Shown here: positions 43,830 through 51,579 of the stretch, piece by piece | Position numbering within the stretch: position 1 is the first letter of the stretch | Layout: each line of letters starts with the position of its first letter | Assembly (NCBI RefSeq): GCF_000203975.2 | Contig: NZ_AFCF02000007.1 | Location: 62,001-126,000 of the forward strand | Direction: 5' to 3' | From: Leisingera sp. ANG1 | GTDB taxonomy: Bacteria; Pseudomonadota; Alphaproteobacteria; Rhodobacterales; Rhodobacteraceae | DNA length: 64,000 nt | Notes under the pieces: generated by a model | Database searches by the model: none | Told to the model about the DNA's origin: nothing | What the model saw: the letters and a program-made list of their open reading frames with translations, nothing else | Program-made: the position numbers and the translations under genes

Positions 43830-44207
43830 ATGAGCGACCTGACACTGACCAAAATCCGCTTCCGCAACGGTATCTGGGAAGGCAAGATCGGCAATGCCCC
43901 GGTCAGCGGTGCCAAGCCGGACATCACCGTGATGTTTCAGGATCAACCGGTCGAAAACGTGATCCTGACGGAAGGCACGGCAGAGCGCGACTGGCTGGTG
44001 GCCGTGCCGGTGCCGCCAGAGGCTGTGGCCGACGGGGTGCAGACCTTTGTGATCTTTGATGCCGCAGACAGCACCCGGCTGGGCGATTTCACCCTGATCG
44101 CAGGGGAGGCAGTGGCCGACGACCTGCGCGCTGAAGTCGAATTGCTGCGCGCTGAGCTCGACATGCTGAAGCGCGCCTTCCGCCGCCACTGCCTGGAAAC
44201 GATGTAA
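43830..44207 (+). CDS. Conserved hypothetical protein with C-terminal coiled coil
   Basis: This 125-residue protein starts MSDLTLTKIRFRNGIWEGKI, is beta-rich for about 90 residues and ends in a short coiled coil (DDLRAEVELLRAELDMLKRAF). It is commonly next to the DUF6478 gene in related genomes as far as I recall; not verifiable here. GAGGGA precedes the start. No signal peptide, so probably cytoplasmic. Role unknown; the pair may work together. Confidence 0.7.
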   Translation: MSDLTLTKIRFRNGIWEGKIGNAPVSGAKPDITVMFQDQPVENVILTEGTAERDWLVAVPVPPEAVADGVQTFVIFDAADSTRLGDFTLIAGEAVADDLRAEVELLRAELDMLKRAFRRHCLETM

Positions 44208-44225
44208 GGACCTGGCCCTAAGGGC

Positions 44226-44969
44226 TTATTCCAGCGCCTGGAAATGCTCCGCCAGCACCTGCATCAGCTTGGCGTGCGGAATCGGACCATAGCTGCAGCG
44301 TGCCACACCGGCCTGCCGCGCGGTCTCCAGCGTGATGCCGCGCATCATCGTGTTGACCGGCAGCGAACAGCCCTCGCAGACCCGCGCAATCAGATCGGGA
44401 TCACTCAGCCCCGGCACAAAGAACCCGTTGCCGCCAGCCTCGGCATAAGCCGCCGCGCGCTCCAGCGCTTCGCCGAGCAGGACGGCGTGTTTGGCGGCAT
44501 CCTTTTCCTTCAGAAACAGATCTGTACGCGCATTCACAAAGATGTCCGCATGGGCCGCCCGCACCGCAGCCACCCGCCGCGCCTGCTCCTCGATGCTGTA
44601 AAAGCCCTCGCCACCGACCACCTGATCTTCAAAGTTCAGCCCCACCGCGCCGGTCTCTGCCAGCCGTTTCACATTGGCGGTCAGCTGTTCCGGCTCGCGC
44701 GCGTATCCGCCTTCGAAGTCAATCGTCACCGGCAGATCTGTGGCCGCAATGATGCGCTCCGCATTGCCCAGCACAAACTCCAGCGGCACCTGTTCGCCAT
44801 CCGGGAACCCCTGCGCCGCCGCCACCGGGAAGCTGCCGGTCGCCAGCGCCTTGGCCCCTGCCCCGGTAATCGCCTTGGCGCTGCCCGCATCCCAGATGTT
44901 GTAAAGCACCACCGGATCACCCGGCTGGTGCAGCGCCGCAAATGCCTTGGCGCGCTCGGAATATGTCAT
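44226..44969 (-). CDS. Isocitrate lyase / PEP mutase family protein
   Basis: This 247-residue TIM-barrel enzyme of the PEP mutase/isocitrate lyase superfamily has VLYNIWDAGSAKAI, LPVTIDFEGGYA (acidic metal site), GLNFEDQVVGG and VNARTDLFL. The KKCGH motif of isocitrate and methylisocitrate lyases is absent, so the enzyme is closer to oxaloacetate decarboxylase or PEP mutase-like lyases. Substrate unknown. Its start overlaps the ada stop (ATGA), a coupling with a DNA repair gene that is common in related genomes but unexplained. Confidence 0.85.
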   Translation of the reverse strand: MTYSERAKAFAALHQPGDPVVLYNIWDAGSAKAITGAGAKALATGSFPVAAAQGFPDGEQVPLEFVLGNAERIIAATDLPVTIDFEGGYAREPEQLTANVKRLAETGAVGLNFEDQVVGGEGFYSIEEQARRVAAVRAAHADIFVNARTDLFLKEKDAAKHAVLLGEALERAAAYAEAGGNGFFVPGLSDPDLIARVCEGCSLPVNTMMRGITLETARQAGVARCSYGPIPHAKLMQVLAEHFQALE

Positions 44970-46030
44970 GCTGAAATCCTCTGTCTGTAGCCTGTTTCAA
45001 TTTCAATAAGCCGCTGCTTACGCCACAAGCCGCCGCCATAGCCGGTCAGCGATCCATCCGCCGACAGCACCCGGTGGCAGGGCACCACCAGCGCCAGCTG
45101 GTTGGAGCCGTTGGCCCGCGCCACCGCCCGGGTGGCGGAGGCCCGGCCCAGCTCCCGCGCGATCTGCGAATAGCTGCGGGTCTCGCCTGCCGGGATGGTC
45201 AGCAGATAGCGCCAGACCTCGCGCTCGAACGCGGTGCCGTGCAGCGCCAGCGGGGTCCGGAAATCCGCGCCCTCACCGGCAAAGAAGTGGCGCAGCTCCT
45301 CTGCAATCTGCGCGGTCGGTGCGGGACGGCCAAAGCCCAATCCGCCGGGCTGCGCCTTTTGCAGCTTGGCCACCTCCCGCGGCAGCGCCTTGCGGTCGGC
45401 AAATTCCAGCAGGTGCAGCTGATGGGCGCAGCTGATCGCAATCATCGCCCCCAAGGGCGTGTCGATCCAATCCGCCAGCAGCAGCGCATCCTTGCGGAAC
45501 GCCCCCGGTGCAATCCCCACCAGTTTCGCGAATGCCGCGCGGAAGGCACTGGCGCTCTCAAAACCGGCATCAATCTGCGCCGCAATCACCGGCTCGCCGG
45601 CTTTCAGCGCTGTGAACCCCTCACGCAAGCGGCGCTGCCGCGCCATCTCCAGGAAGGTCATGCCGAAATGCCGCTTGAAGGCGCGCCGCACGGTGGAGGC
45701 ATCCAGCCCCAGCCGCAGCAGATCACCCTCACCCCAGCGGTAGGCGGGGCGTTCCTCCAGCCGCGCCAGCAGGTCCTGCACCATCGGGTCATCGCCGGCC
45801 GCCGCCGCCAAGGGCTTGCAGCGCTTGCAGGCGCGAAAGCCCGCCTCGATGCACTCGCCCGGCGTGGCAAAAAACCGGCAGTTCTCATACTTCGGTTTGC
45901 GCGCCGGGCAAGTCAGCCGGCAGAAGATGCCGGTGGAAGTCACACCGACATAGGCGCGCCCTTCATAGGCGGCATCACGGTCTAGCAACGCTTGGTAAAG
46001 CGTGCGGGAATCAGGCAGGTCAAACATCAT
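44966..46030 (-). CDS. ada: Ada-like bifunctional methyltransferase/transcriptional regulator
   Basis: This 354-residue protein has three Ada parts. The N-terminal zinc/methyl-phosphotriester domain has Cys37, Cys41, Cys68 and Cys71 (GIFCRLTC ... CKRCKP), matching E. coli 38/42/69/72. An AraC-type DNA-binding domain follows (STVRRAFKRHFGMTFLEM, then GFESASAFRAAFAKLVG). The C-terminal O6-alkylguanine transferase has the acceptor Cys in VVPCHRVL. It repairs alkylated DNA and activates its regulon. Two adjacent ATGs (46030, 46027) can serve as start. It is coupled to the lyase gene downstream. Confidence 0.93.
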   Translation of the reverse strand: MMFDLPDSRTLYQALLDRDAAYEGRAYVGVTSTGIFCRLTCPARKPKYENCRFFATPGECIEAGFRACKRCKPLAAAAGDDPMVQDLLARLEERPAYRWGEGDLLRLGLDASTVRRAFKRHFGMTFLEMARQRRLREGFTALKAGEPVIAAQIDAGFESASAFRAAFAKLVGIAPGAFRKDALLLADWIDTPLGAMIAISCAHQLHLLEFADRKALPREVAKLQKAQPGGLGFGRPAPTAQIAEELRHFFAGEGADFRTPLALHGTAFEREVWRYLLTIPAGETRSYSQIARELGRASATRAVARANGSNQLALVVPCHRVLSADGSLTGYGGGLWRKQRLIEIETGYRQRISA

Positions 46031-46107
46031 GGGCGGAGCATAGACCAGCCCGCCCCGTCAGTACGCCGGATATCGGGCGTTGATTTTCAAATCATTGCGA
46101 CCCAGCC

Positions 46108-46247
46108 GGGCGGGCGCCTGCCCGCGGGGTGGCGCTGCAACGCTTGCGTGGGGCAGTTTATCCCAGCCGCGTCCGTACGAGTTCTCAAGGGAGCATTACC
46201 CTCTCGAAAGCGCCAGCCCGTGCGGGCGGGCAGGCGCTCGCCCGGCG
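46108..46247. repeat. Imperfect inverted repeat pair flanking ~65 bases
   Basis: The left arm contains GCCGGGCGGGCGCCTGCCCG and then GGGTGGCGCT. The right arm read on the other strand contains GCCGGGCGAGCGCCTGCCCG and then GGGCTGGCGCT. The arms are about 35-40 bases, with one mismatch in the 20-base core. The layout recalls a small non-autonomous element or a large RNA stem. No transposase is nearby and no target duplication was identified. Confidence 0.5.
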
Positions 46248-46455
46248 GCGCTGCGCGCCTTGTTCCGGGCGGAAAAGCTCACTTCCGCCAAGGTGTTGCG
46301 TACCCACCGTACGCCCCCTTCACGCAATTCTCATTCCCCTCTGCCATACTCCCAAAAGATCGCGATCCCCCGCCATGGCTCCGCGCATGGGCCATGATAC
46401 GAGGCGCAGGCATCTGTGAGGCTGCCTGCGCGACACCCCGGAGACCGGCCCTGAT

Positions 46456-46497
46456 AAAAAGGGGGTCGTCCAGGATATCCTGTCCGAGCAGGCCCCC
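46456..46497 (-). terminator. Second terminator-like hairpin downstream of ctpA
   Basis: On the minus strand GGGGG ... CAGGATATCCTG ... CCCCC is followed directly by TTTTTATC. It lies about 100 bases beyond the ctpA terminator, so it is either a backup terminator or the 3' end of a small RNA transcribed leftward from near 46600. Confidence 0.45.
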
Positions 46498-46600
46498 GGC
46501 GGGGTCTGTCCACCTCCACCCCGGCGGCGCCGCCCCCTTAACTGGGACACAGCGCAACAACGGTACAGCACCCAAACCCCGCCAGACCCGGCGGCACAGC

Positions 46601-46633
46601 AAAAATGAAAAAGGCCGCCCAACCGGACGGCCC
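46601..46633 (-). terminator. Rho-independent terminator of the gpmI-envC-ctpA operon
   Basis: On the minus strand GGCCGTCCGGTTGGGCGGCC forms a stem with one mismatch and is followed by TTTTTCATTTTT, 26 bases after the ctpA stop. Confidence 0.85.
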
Positions 46634-46658
46634 CTTCCTGATGCGTGTTTGCGCGGGC

Positions 46659-47993
46659 TTACTTCGGCCCCAGCGCCACCATCCCTTTCAGGATGTCGAT
46701 GGCATAGGCCAGCTGGTAATCCTGCTCGCGCAGTTCCGCGGCTTTCTCGGCCTTCTCGCGCTCTTCCTCGATCTGGCGGATTTCATCCTCGGACAGGCTG
46801 TCGTTGTTCAGGCTGCCGCGCAGGTCGGCTTCCGAACGGGAACGGCGGGCGGGCGAGTCATTCTCCTCCTCAGCCGCAGCCACCCGGCGCGGCTGAGCCA
46901 CCACGATGTCGGGGGACACGCCCAGCGCCTGGATCGACCGGCCCGACGGCGTGTAATAGCGCGCGGTGGTCAGGCGCATCGCGCCCTCGCCCTTCAGCGG
47001 CATCACCGTCTGGACCGAGCCCTTGCCGAAGGACTTGGTGCCCACCACGATAGCGCGGCGGTGGTCCTGCAGCGCACCTGCAACGATTTCTGACGCCGAG
47101 GCCGAGCCGCCGTTGATCAGCACCACAATCGGCTTGCCCTCTGCCAGGTCGCCCGGGGTGGCGTTGAAGCGCTCGCCGTCTTCCGGGTCGCGGCCGCGGG
47201 TGGAGACGATCTCACCCGACTCCAGGAAGCTGTCGGCCACCTTGATCGCCTGGGTCAGCAGACCGCCCGGATTGTTGCGCAGGTCCAGCACGATGCCGTT
47301 GACGTTCTCCATGCCGCCGGCTTCCTCGATCTGCTTCTTCAGGTTTTCCTCGAGGTTCGGCGTGGTCTGGTCGTTGAAGGTGGTGATCCGCATCACCACG
47401 GTGTCGCCCTCGGTGCGGCCGCGTACCGCAGTCAGCTTGATGGTGTCGCGGATGATCGACACGTCAAACGGCTCCGCCTCGCCCTCTCGCACAACGGTGA
47501 TCACGATCTCCGATCCAACCGGTCCGCGCATCAGCTCCACCGCGTCGTCCAGCGACAGGCCCAGAACGCTTTCGCCGTCCACGTGGGTGATGAAATCGCC
47601 GGCTTCCATCCCGGCTTCATCCGCCGGGGTGCCGTCAATGGGGGAGACAACTTTGACAAAGCCCTCCTCCTGAGTGACCTCGATCCCGAGGCCGCCGAAC
47701 TCGCCGCGGGTCTGCACCCGCATGCTGGCCGCATCATCCGGCGACAGATAGCTGGAATGCGGATCCAGCGACGCCAGCATGCCGCCGATCGCCGCCTCGA
47801 TCAGCTCCTTCTCGTCGACTTCCTCGACATACTGCGCCCGGATGCGCTCAAAGATATCGCCGAACAGGTCCAGCTGCTCATAGACGTTAGCCTCGCGCGC
47901 GCCTTCCTGCGCCAGCAAGGGGCCTGCCACATAGGTTGTCGCTACGATCCCTGCCAGCGTACCGCCAACGGCGGCCATCGCAAATTTTTTCAT
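46659..47993 (-). CDS. ctpA: C-terminal processing peptidase (S41)
   Basis: This 444-residue periplasmic serine protease has an N-terminal signal/anchor (MKKFAMAAVGGTLAGIVATT), a PDZ domain (about 97-175, FGGLGIEVTQ) and the S41 catalytic domain. The Ser/Lys pair lies in GGSASASEI (Ser299) and FGKGSVQ (Lys324). It trims C-termini of envelope proteins including cell-wall hydrolases. The ATG at 47993 has AAGG upstream; a GTG five codons earlier overlaps the envC end. It is the last gene of gpmI-envC-ctpA, an order conserved in alphaproteobacteria. Confidence 0.95.
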   Translation of the reverse strand: MKKFAMAAVGGTLAGIVATTYVAGPLLAQEGAREANVYEQLDLFGDIFERIRAQYVEEVDEKELIEAAIGGMLASLDPHSSYLSPDDAASMRVQTRGEFGGLGIEVTQEEGFVKVVSPIDGTPADEAGMEAGDFITHVDGESVLGLSLDDAVELMRGPVGSEIVITVVREGEAEPFDVSIIRDTIKLTAVRGRTEGDTVVMRITTFNDQTTPNLEENLKKQIEEAGGMENVNGIVLDLRNNPGGLLTQAIKVADSFLESGEIVSTRGRDPEDGERFNATPGDLAEGKPIVVLINGGSASASEIVAGALQDHRRAIVVGTKSFGKGSVQTVMPLKGEGAMRLTTARYYTPSGRSIQALGVSPDIVVAQPRRVAAAEEENDSPARRSRSEADLRGSLNNDSLSEDEIRQIEEEREKAEKAAELREQDYQLAYAIDILKGMVALGPK

Positions 47994-48000
47994 CAAGCCT

Positions 48001-49134
48001 TCATCCACCTTTTCCAGTGCGGAACCACGTTTCGGGGTCCACCGGGCTGTTGTCCATTCTGACTTCTATATAGAGCGTTTCTGTCCGGTCAGTTCCACCC
48101 CCTTCACCGCTTGTTGACAGAATTGCGTCCGGTTTCGGGTTTTCTCCGCTCATCAATCCGACCGGCGTGCCCTCCGGGATCACCTGGCCCGCCTCGCCGA
48201 ACACCTCGGCCAGGCCCGAGAGCACAAACAGCGTGTTCGGCTGCGGCTCCAGAATCACCACATTGCCCAGGTCCAGCAGCGGCCCGCGGTAGCGGATGGT
48301 GGCCGCCGTAGGCGATGTCACCAGCGCCCGCGGGCGGGCGGCAATCAGCCAGCCGGGACGGGCAATGCCCGCGGCATCGCGCTCACCGTAACCGCGCAAC
48401 AGCAGCCCCTCAACCGGCAGGGGCAGCGTGCCGCGCAAACCGCTGATGTCGGCTTCGCTGGCAGCAATCTCACCGCCGGCAATTTCCGCCAGACCATCGG
48501 CAAAGCCTGACAGCGTCTCGGTTGAGGAGATCAGGATCGCTGTGCGCACCGGGTCCTCGGTAAAGCGTTTCGGCAATGTGGTGCGGTCGGCAATCGCGGT
48601 AGACAGCTGCACCCGGGCGCTCTGCACGCCGGCCAGCCCCTCCTCCAGCGTCTTTGCCGCGTTCTGCTGCAGCAGCCGCAGCGCCTGCACCTCATCCAGA
48701 TCCGCCTTCAGCATCTGCGCCTTGGCCTGCAGCGCCGGTGTCACCTCTGCCAGCATCATCGCAGACCGCGCTGCCCCCAAAGGCCCGGAGGGATGCACCA
48801 TCAAGACCGGCGGCGGCGAGGTTTCAATGGTCTGGATGATGCCCAGAAGGCCCGAGACCTCCTCCTGCCGCGCCGCCAATTGCGCGCTCAGCTGCCCCTC
48901 ACGCCGCGCCACCCGGCGCAGGCCGTCGCGCATCGCCGCAAGGCCGGCTTCATAGGCCTGCACGGTGGAGGTCAGCGCCTTCACCCGGTCGCGGGAACTG
49001 TCGGCCTCCTGCAGCTGGACAGAGGCCGCTTCCAGCTGTTCTGCCGCGTCGCGCGCGGCATCCGCCGGGTCCGCTGCCGCCTGCAGCGGCGCGGCCAGCA
49101 GGGCCAGCAGCATCAGGCCCGCACGCCGGATCAT
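48001..49134 (-). CDS. envC: EnvC-like murein hydrolase activator with degenerate LytM domain
   Basis: This 377-residue exported protein has a signal peptide (MIRRAGLMLLALLAAPLQAAA), a long coiled coil (about 25-200) and a C-terminal LytM/M23 domain (from about 245). The expected zinc ligands (HxxxD and HxH) are missing: the corresponding strands read GIARPGWLIAARPRALVTSP and VVILEPQPNTLFVLSG. It should activate amidases rather than cut peptidoglycan itself, as EnvC does. It is coupled to gpmI by a four-base overlap and lies directly before ctpA. Confidence 0.88.
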   Translation of the reverse strand: MIRRAGLMLLALLAAPLQAAADPADAARDAAEQLEAASVQLQEADSSRDRVKALTSTVQAYEAGLAAMRDGLRRVARREGQLSAQLAARQEEVSGLLGIIQTIETSPPPVLMVHPSGPLGAARSAMMLAEVTPALQAKAQMLKADLDEVQALRLLQQNAAKTLEEGLAGVQSARVQLSTAIADRTTLPKRFTEDPVRTAILISSTETLSGFADGLAEIAGGEIAASEADISGLRGTLPLPVEGLLLRGYGERDAAGIARPGWLIAARPRALVTSPTAATIRYRGPLLDLGNVVILEPQPNTLFVLSGLAEVFGEAGQVIPEGTPVGLMSGENPKPDAILSTSGEGGGTDRTETLYIEVRMDNSPVDPETWFRTGKGG

Positions 49135-50648
49135 GACAGCAGGCTCTCCCCGGTCATCTCAGCCGGTTTCTCCAGCCCCATCAGCTCCAGAATGGTCGGT
49201 GCCAGATCGGCCAGGCGGCCATCGCGCAAAGCCGCGCCCTCCGGCCCGCCGACCAGCGCCACCGGCACCAGGTTCAGCGTATGGGCAGTGTGGGCGCCGC
49301 CGGTTTCCGGGTCCACCATCACCTCGCAGTTGCCGTGGTCGGCGGTGACGATCATCGCGCCACCCGCCTTCTCCAGCGCCGCGACCACCTTGGCCAGCCC
49401 CTGGTCCACCGCCTCACAGGCGCGGATCGCCGCCTTCAGATCGCCGGTGTGCCCGACCATGTCGGGGTTGGCGTAGTTGGTCACGATGAGGTCATATCCT
49501 GCCTCGATCGCCTCGACGAATTTCTCCGTCACTTCCGGCGCCGACATCTCCGGCTGCAGATCATAGGTCGCCACGTTGGGAGACTTCGGCATGAAACGGT
49601 CTTCGCCCTCTTCCGGCTCTTCTTTGCCGCCATTGAGGAAGAAAGTCACATGCGGGTATTTTTCGGTTTCGGCCAGACGGAACTGGGTCTTGCCGTGCTT
49701 GGCGACCCAGGCGCCCAGCGTGTTGACAATCGCCGCCTTCGGATAGGCGGTGGTCATGTAATCATTATGGGCATCGGAGTATTCCACCATTCCCATCAGC
49801 GCCGCCAGTTTCGGGCGCTGGCCGGTATCGAACTCTGCAAACCCCGGTTCACCGATGGCGCGCAGAATTTCCCGCGCCCTGTCGGCGCGGAAGTTGAGGC
49901 AGAAAAGCCCGTCGCCATCCTTCACCCCGTCAAAGCCCTGCAGCACCGTGGCGCCGATGAACTCATCCGTCTCCGACTGGTTATAGGCATGGTCCACCGC
50001 GCTGTGTGCGGTCTGGCCGGGCCGGCCCTTGGCGTGGATCATCGCATCATAGGCTTCGCTGACGCGGCCCCAGCGGTTGTCCCGGTCCATTGCGAAATAG
50101 CGCCCGGTGACTGTGGCAATCCGCACACCTTCAGGCAGTTTCTCCTCCAGCCGGCGGAAGTGGCGAAAGGCCGATTTCGGCGCCACATCCCGCCCGTCGG
50201 TGATCGCATGCAGCCAGACCGGCACTCCAGCGTCATGGATCGCCTTCACCGCCGCCAGGATGTGGTTGATATGCCCATGCACACCGCCGTCGGAGACCAG
50301 CCCCATCAGATGCGCCGCGCCGCCGCTTTCCTTCAGCTGCGCGATAAACGCCTGCAGCGCCGCGTTTTCAAAAAAGCTGCCGTCCTCGATCGCCAGGTCG
50401 ATCTGGCCCAGGTCCATCGCCACCACCCGGCCCGCGCCGATGTTGGTGTGCCCCACCTCGGAGTTGCCCATCTGCCCGGTCGGCAGGCCCACATCCGGCC
50501 CATGGGTGATCAGCCTGGCGCTCGGCCCCTTGGCCATGATCGCATCAAAAGTTGGCGTCTGCGCCAGATAAGGCGCGTTTGCCTTGCCGGGTTCGCCGCT
50601 GCCCCAGCCATCGAGAATGCACAGGACAACGGGTTTGGGTGCGGTCAT
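49131..50648 (-). CDS. gpmI: 2,3-bisphosphoglycerate-independent phosphoglycerate mutase
   Basis: This 505-residue metal-dependent phosphoglycerate mutase interconverts 3- and 2-phosphoglycerate. It begins with VVLCILDGWG (metal Asp13), has the phosphoserine in GQMGNSEVGHTNIGAGR (Ser63) and the metal site MIVTADHGNCE near the C-terminus. Length is normal. It heads the leftward gpmI-envC-ctpA operon. Confidence 0.96.
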   Translation of the reverse strand: MTAPKPVVLCILDGWGSGEPGKANAPYLAQTPTFDAIMAKGPSARLITHGPDVGLPTGQMGNSEVGHTNIGAGRVVAMDLGQIDLAIEDGSFFENAALQAFIAQLKESGGAAHLMGLVSDGGVHGHINHILAAVKAIHDAGVPVWLHAITDGRDVAPKSAFRHFRRLEEKLPEGVRIATVTGRYFAMDRDNRWGRVSEAYDAMIHAKGRPGQTAHSAVDHAYNQSETDEFIGATVLQGFDGVKDGDGLFCLNFRADRAREILRAIGEPGFAEFDTGQRPKLAALMGMVEYSDAHNDYMTTAYPKAAIVNTLGAWVAKHGKTQFRLAETEKYPHVTFFLNGGKEEPEEGEDRFMPKSPNVATYDLQPEMSAPEVTEKFVEAIEAGYDLIVTNYANPDMVGHTGDLKAAIRACEAVDQGLAKVVAALEKAGGAMIVTADHGNCEVMVDPETGGAHTAHTLNLVPVALVGGPEGAALRDGRLADLAPTILELMGLEKPAEMTGESLLS

Positions 50649-50771
50649 GGATCAGCTCCGGGGCAGGGCAAGGTTGGGCAATGTTCGCAAGCCTTCTAAC
50701 GCCTTGCCGCGCCGGGGTGAACCGGCTTTCCTGCCACAGTTGGCGTTATCACGGCGCGGCACCCCGGCAAT

Positions 50772-50806
50772 GCCGCTTCATCTTTCCCGAAATACTCAAC
50801 TCCGGG
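50772..50806 (-). repeat. Stop-codon-containing repeat, family D copy 1
   Basis: On the minus strand the unit reads CCCGGAGTTGAGTATTTCGG then GAAAGATGAAGCGGC. The TGA in GAGTTGAGTATTT is the stop of the gene ending at 50796. A near-identical unit ends dnaE2 (51543-51579). Confidence 0.7.
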
Positions 50807-51221
50807 CCGGCGCGGCATCCCCGCTGCCGGCGTTCTGCGGCACCAGCACCGGCACCCGCCGCGCCAGATCGCTGGCCAGCGTGTCCGCCGGGAAGTAGCG
50901 GTGCAGAACACCGGGCTGCAGCAAGTCGGCATTGCCGTCCAGAAAGGCCTCCGTGTCCGCATAATCGCCACCCGCCATCCGCTCCGCTGTCAGGCTCAGG
51001 AACGCCAGCGTCACTGTCGCGTTGAATTTCTCCGGCACCCCGGCGGCTTCGGTCAGCCGGCGCAAGCCACGGGCATAGATGGCCATGCCCTCGAACACCT
51101 CTTGGCGGGAGAGGATTTCATAGGCCACGCCCAGGTGCGCCCGGTGGCTGAAGCCCTGCGGCTGCAGCGTGCCCGCGGCCAGCTCCGCTGCCATCACGGC
51201 ATAATCTGTGCGTTCGCTCAT
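50796..51221 (-). CDS. Conserved hypothetical protein, 141 residues
   Basis: This cytoplasmic helical protein starts MSERTDYAVMAAELAAGTLQ and contains GFSHRAHLGVAYEILSRQEV and KFNATVTLAFLSLTAERM. This resembles an uncharacterised family with a conserved F-(S/H)-H-x-x-H signature. Function unknown; the His-rich motif could bind metal. The start overlaps the stop of the small gene upstream (ATGA). The final residues and stop lie inside repeat family D, so the last few codons come from the repeat. Confidence 0.7.
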   Translation of the reverse strand: MSERTDYAVMAAELAAGTLQPQGFSHRAHLGVAYEILSRQEVFEGMAIYARGLRRLTEAAGVPEKFNATVTLAFLSLTAERMAGGDYADTEAFLDGNADLLQPGVLHRYFPADTLASDLARRVPVLVPQNAGSGDAAPARS

Positions 51222-51466
51222 TGCGGATCCTCCGTCAGGCTGTGGCTGTCGGCGGCGGTCAGGTCCAGCCCGTAAACCGCCCGCAGCGCCTCGATCTTGC
51301 TCAGGGTTTCTTCCGAGAACGGCGCCTTGCCTTCAAAGGCGTGCAGCGCCATGCCCTCGACCAGTTCCGCCACCGAAATGTCCAGATATTCCGCCAGCGC
51401 CTTCATGGTCTTCAGCAGCCGCGCCTCCAGGCGCAGGCCGGTTTGAACACGGGTTACTGATTTCAT
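51218..51466 (-). CDS. Small protein with RHH-like N-terminus, possible autoregulator
   Basis: This 82-residue protein begins MKSVTRVQTGLRLEARLLKT and continues KALAEYLDISVAELVEGMAL, a beta-helix-helix pattern like ribbon-helix-helix DNA-binding proteins. The second half (LSKIEALRAVYGLDLTAAD) is family specific. A consensus-like promoter with a 22-base dyad over the -35 lies just upstream. The gene is coupled to the 141-residue protein, so the pair looks like a self-controlled operon. A toxin-antitoxin role is conceivable but not supported by recognisable toxin motifs. Confidence 0.65.
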   Translation of the reverse strand: MKSVTRVQTGLRLEARLLKTMKALAEYLDISVAELVEGMALHAFEGKAPFSEETLSKIEALRAVYGLDLTAADSHSLTEDPQ

Positions 51467-51488
51467 CGCACCCTCCTTTCAGAGGGCT

Positions 51489-51517
51489 GATATAGAACGA
51501 TTCAACTTTGGTATCAA
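51489..51517 (-). promoter_or_regulatory. Promoter of the small two-gene operon
   Basis: On the minus strand TTGATA (51512-51517) and TATATC (51489-51494) are separated by 17 bases. AAAGGAGGGTGCG and the ATG at 51466 follow. The -35 is one base from consensus; the -10 matches four of six. Confidence 0.55.
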
Positions 51518-51531
51518 GGTACCAAGATACC
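51510..51531. promoter_or_regulatory. 22-base operator-like dyad over the -35 element
   Basis: GGTATCAAGGT and ACCAAGATACC are inverted copies matching at 9 of 11 positions, centred on GGTACC. The position over the -35 suits repression, most simply by the RHH-like product of the operon. Confidence 0.55.
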
Positions 51532-51542
51532 TGCTATCAATC

Positions 51543-51579
51543 TGCGCTTCTTCTTTGCCCAAATACTCAACTCCCCGGC
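51543..51579 (-). repeat. Stop-codon-containing repeat, family D copy 2
   Basis: On the minus strand the unit reads CCGGGGAGTTGAGTATTTGG then GCAAAGAAGAAGCGCA, and its TGA is the stop of dnaE2. It differs from 50772-50806 at only a few positions. Confidence 0.7.

Larger units (their letters stand above)
46031..46658. other. 628-base intergenic region with GC-rich inverted repeats
   Basis: No gene is supported between ada and ctpA, although both strands are open in places because of high GC. It holds a pair of long imperfect inverted arms (about 46108-46142 and 46207-46247), a terminator-like hairpin on the minus strand (46456-46497) and the ctpA terminator (46601-46633). A small open frame on the minus strand near 46279-46390 has no ribosome site and is not called. 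A small RNA here is possible but unproven. Confidence 0.5.

Noticed and set aside
44226-44969. Isocitrate or methylisocitrate lyase
   Set aside because: The KKCGH catalytic motif is missing, so only the superfamily is called.
46279-46602. Overlapping small frames on the minus strand in the ada-ctpA gap
   Set aside because: There is no ribosome site, several overlapping frames are equally open, and a terminator-like hairpin lies inside. Not called as a gene.
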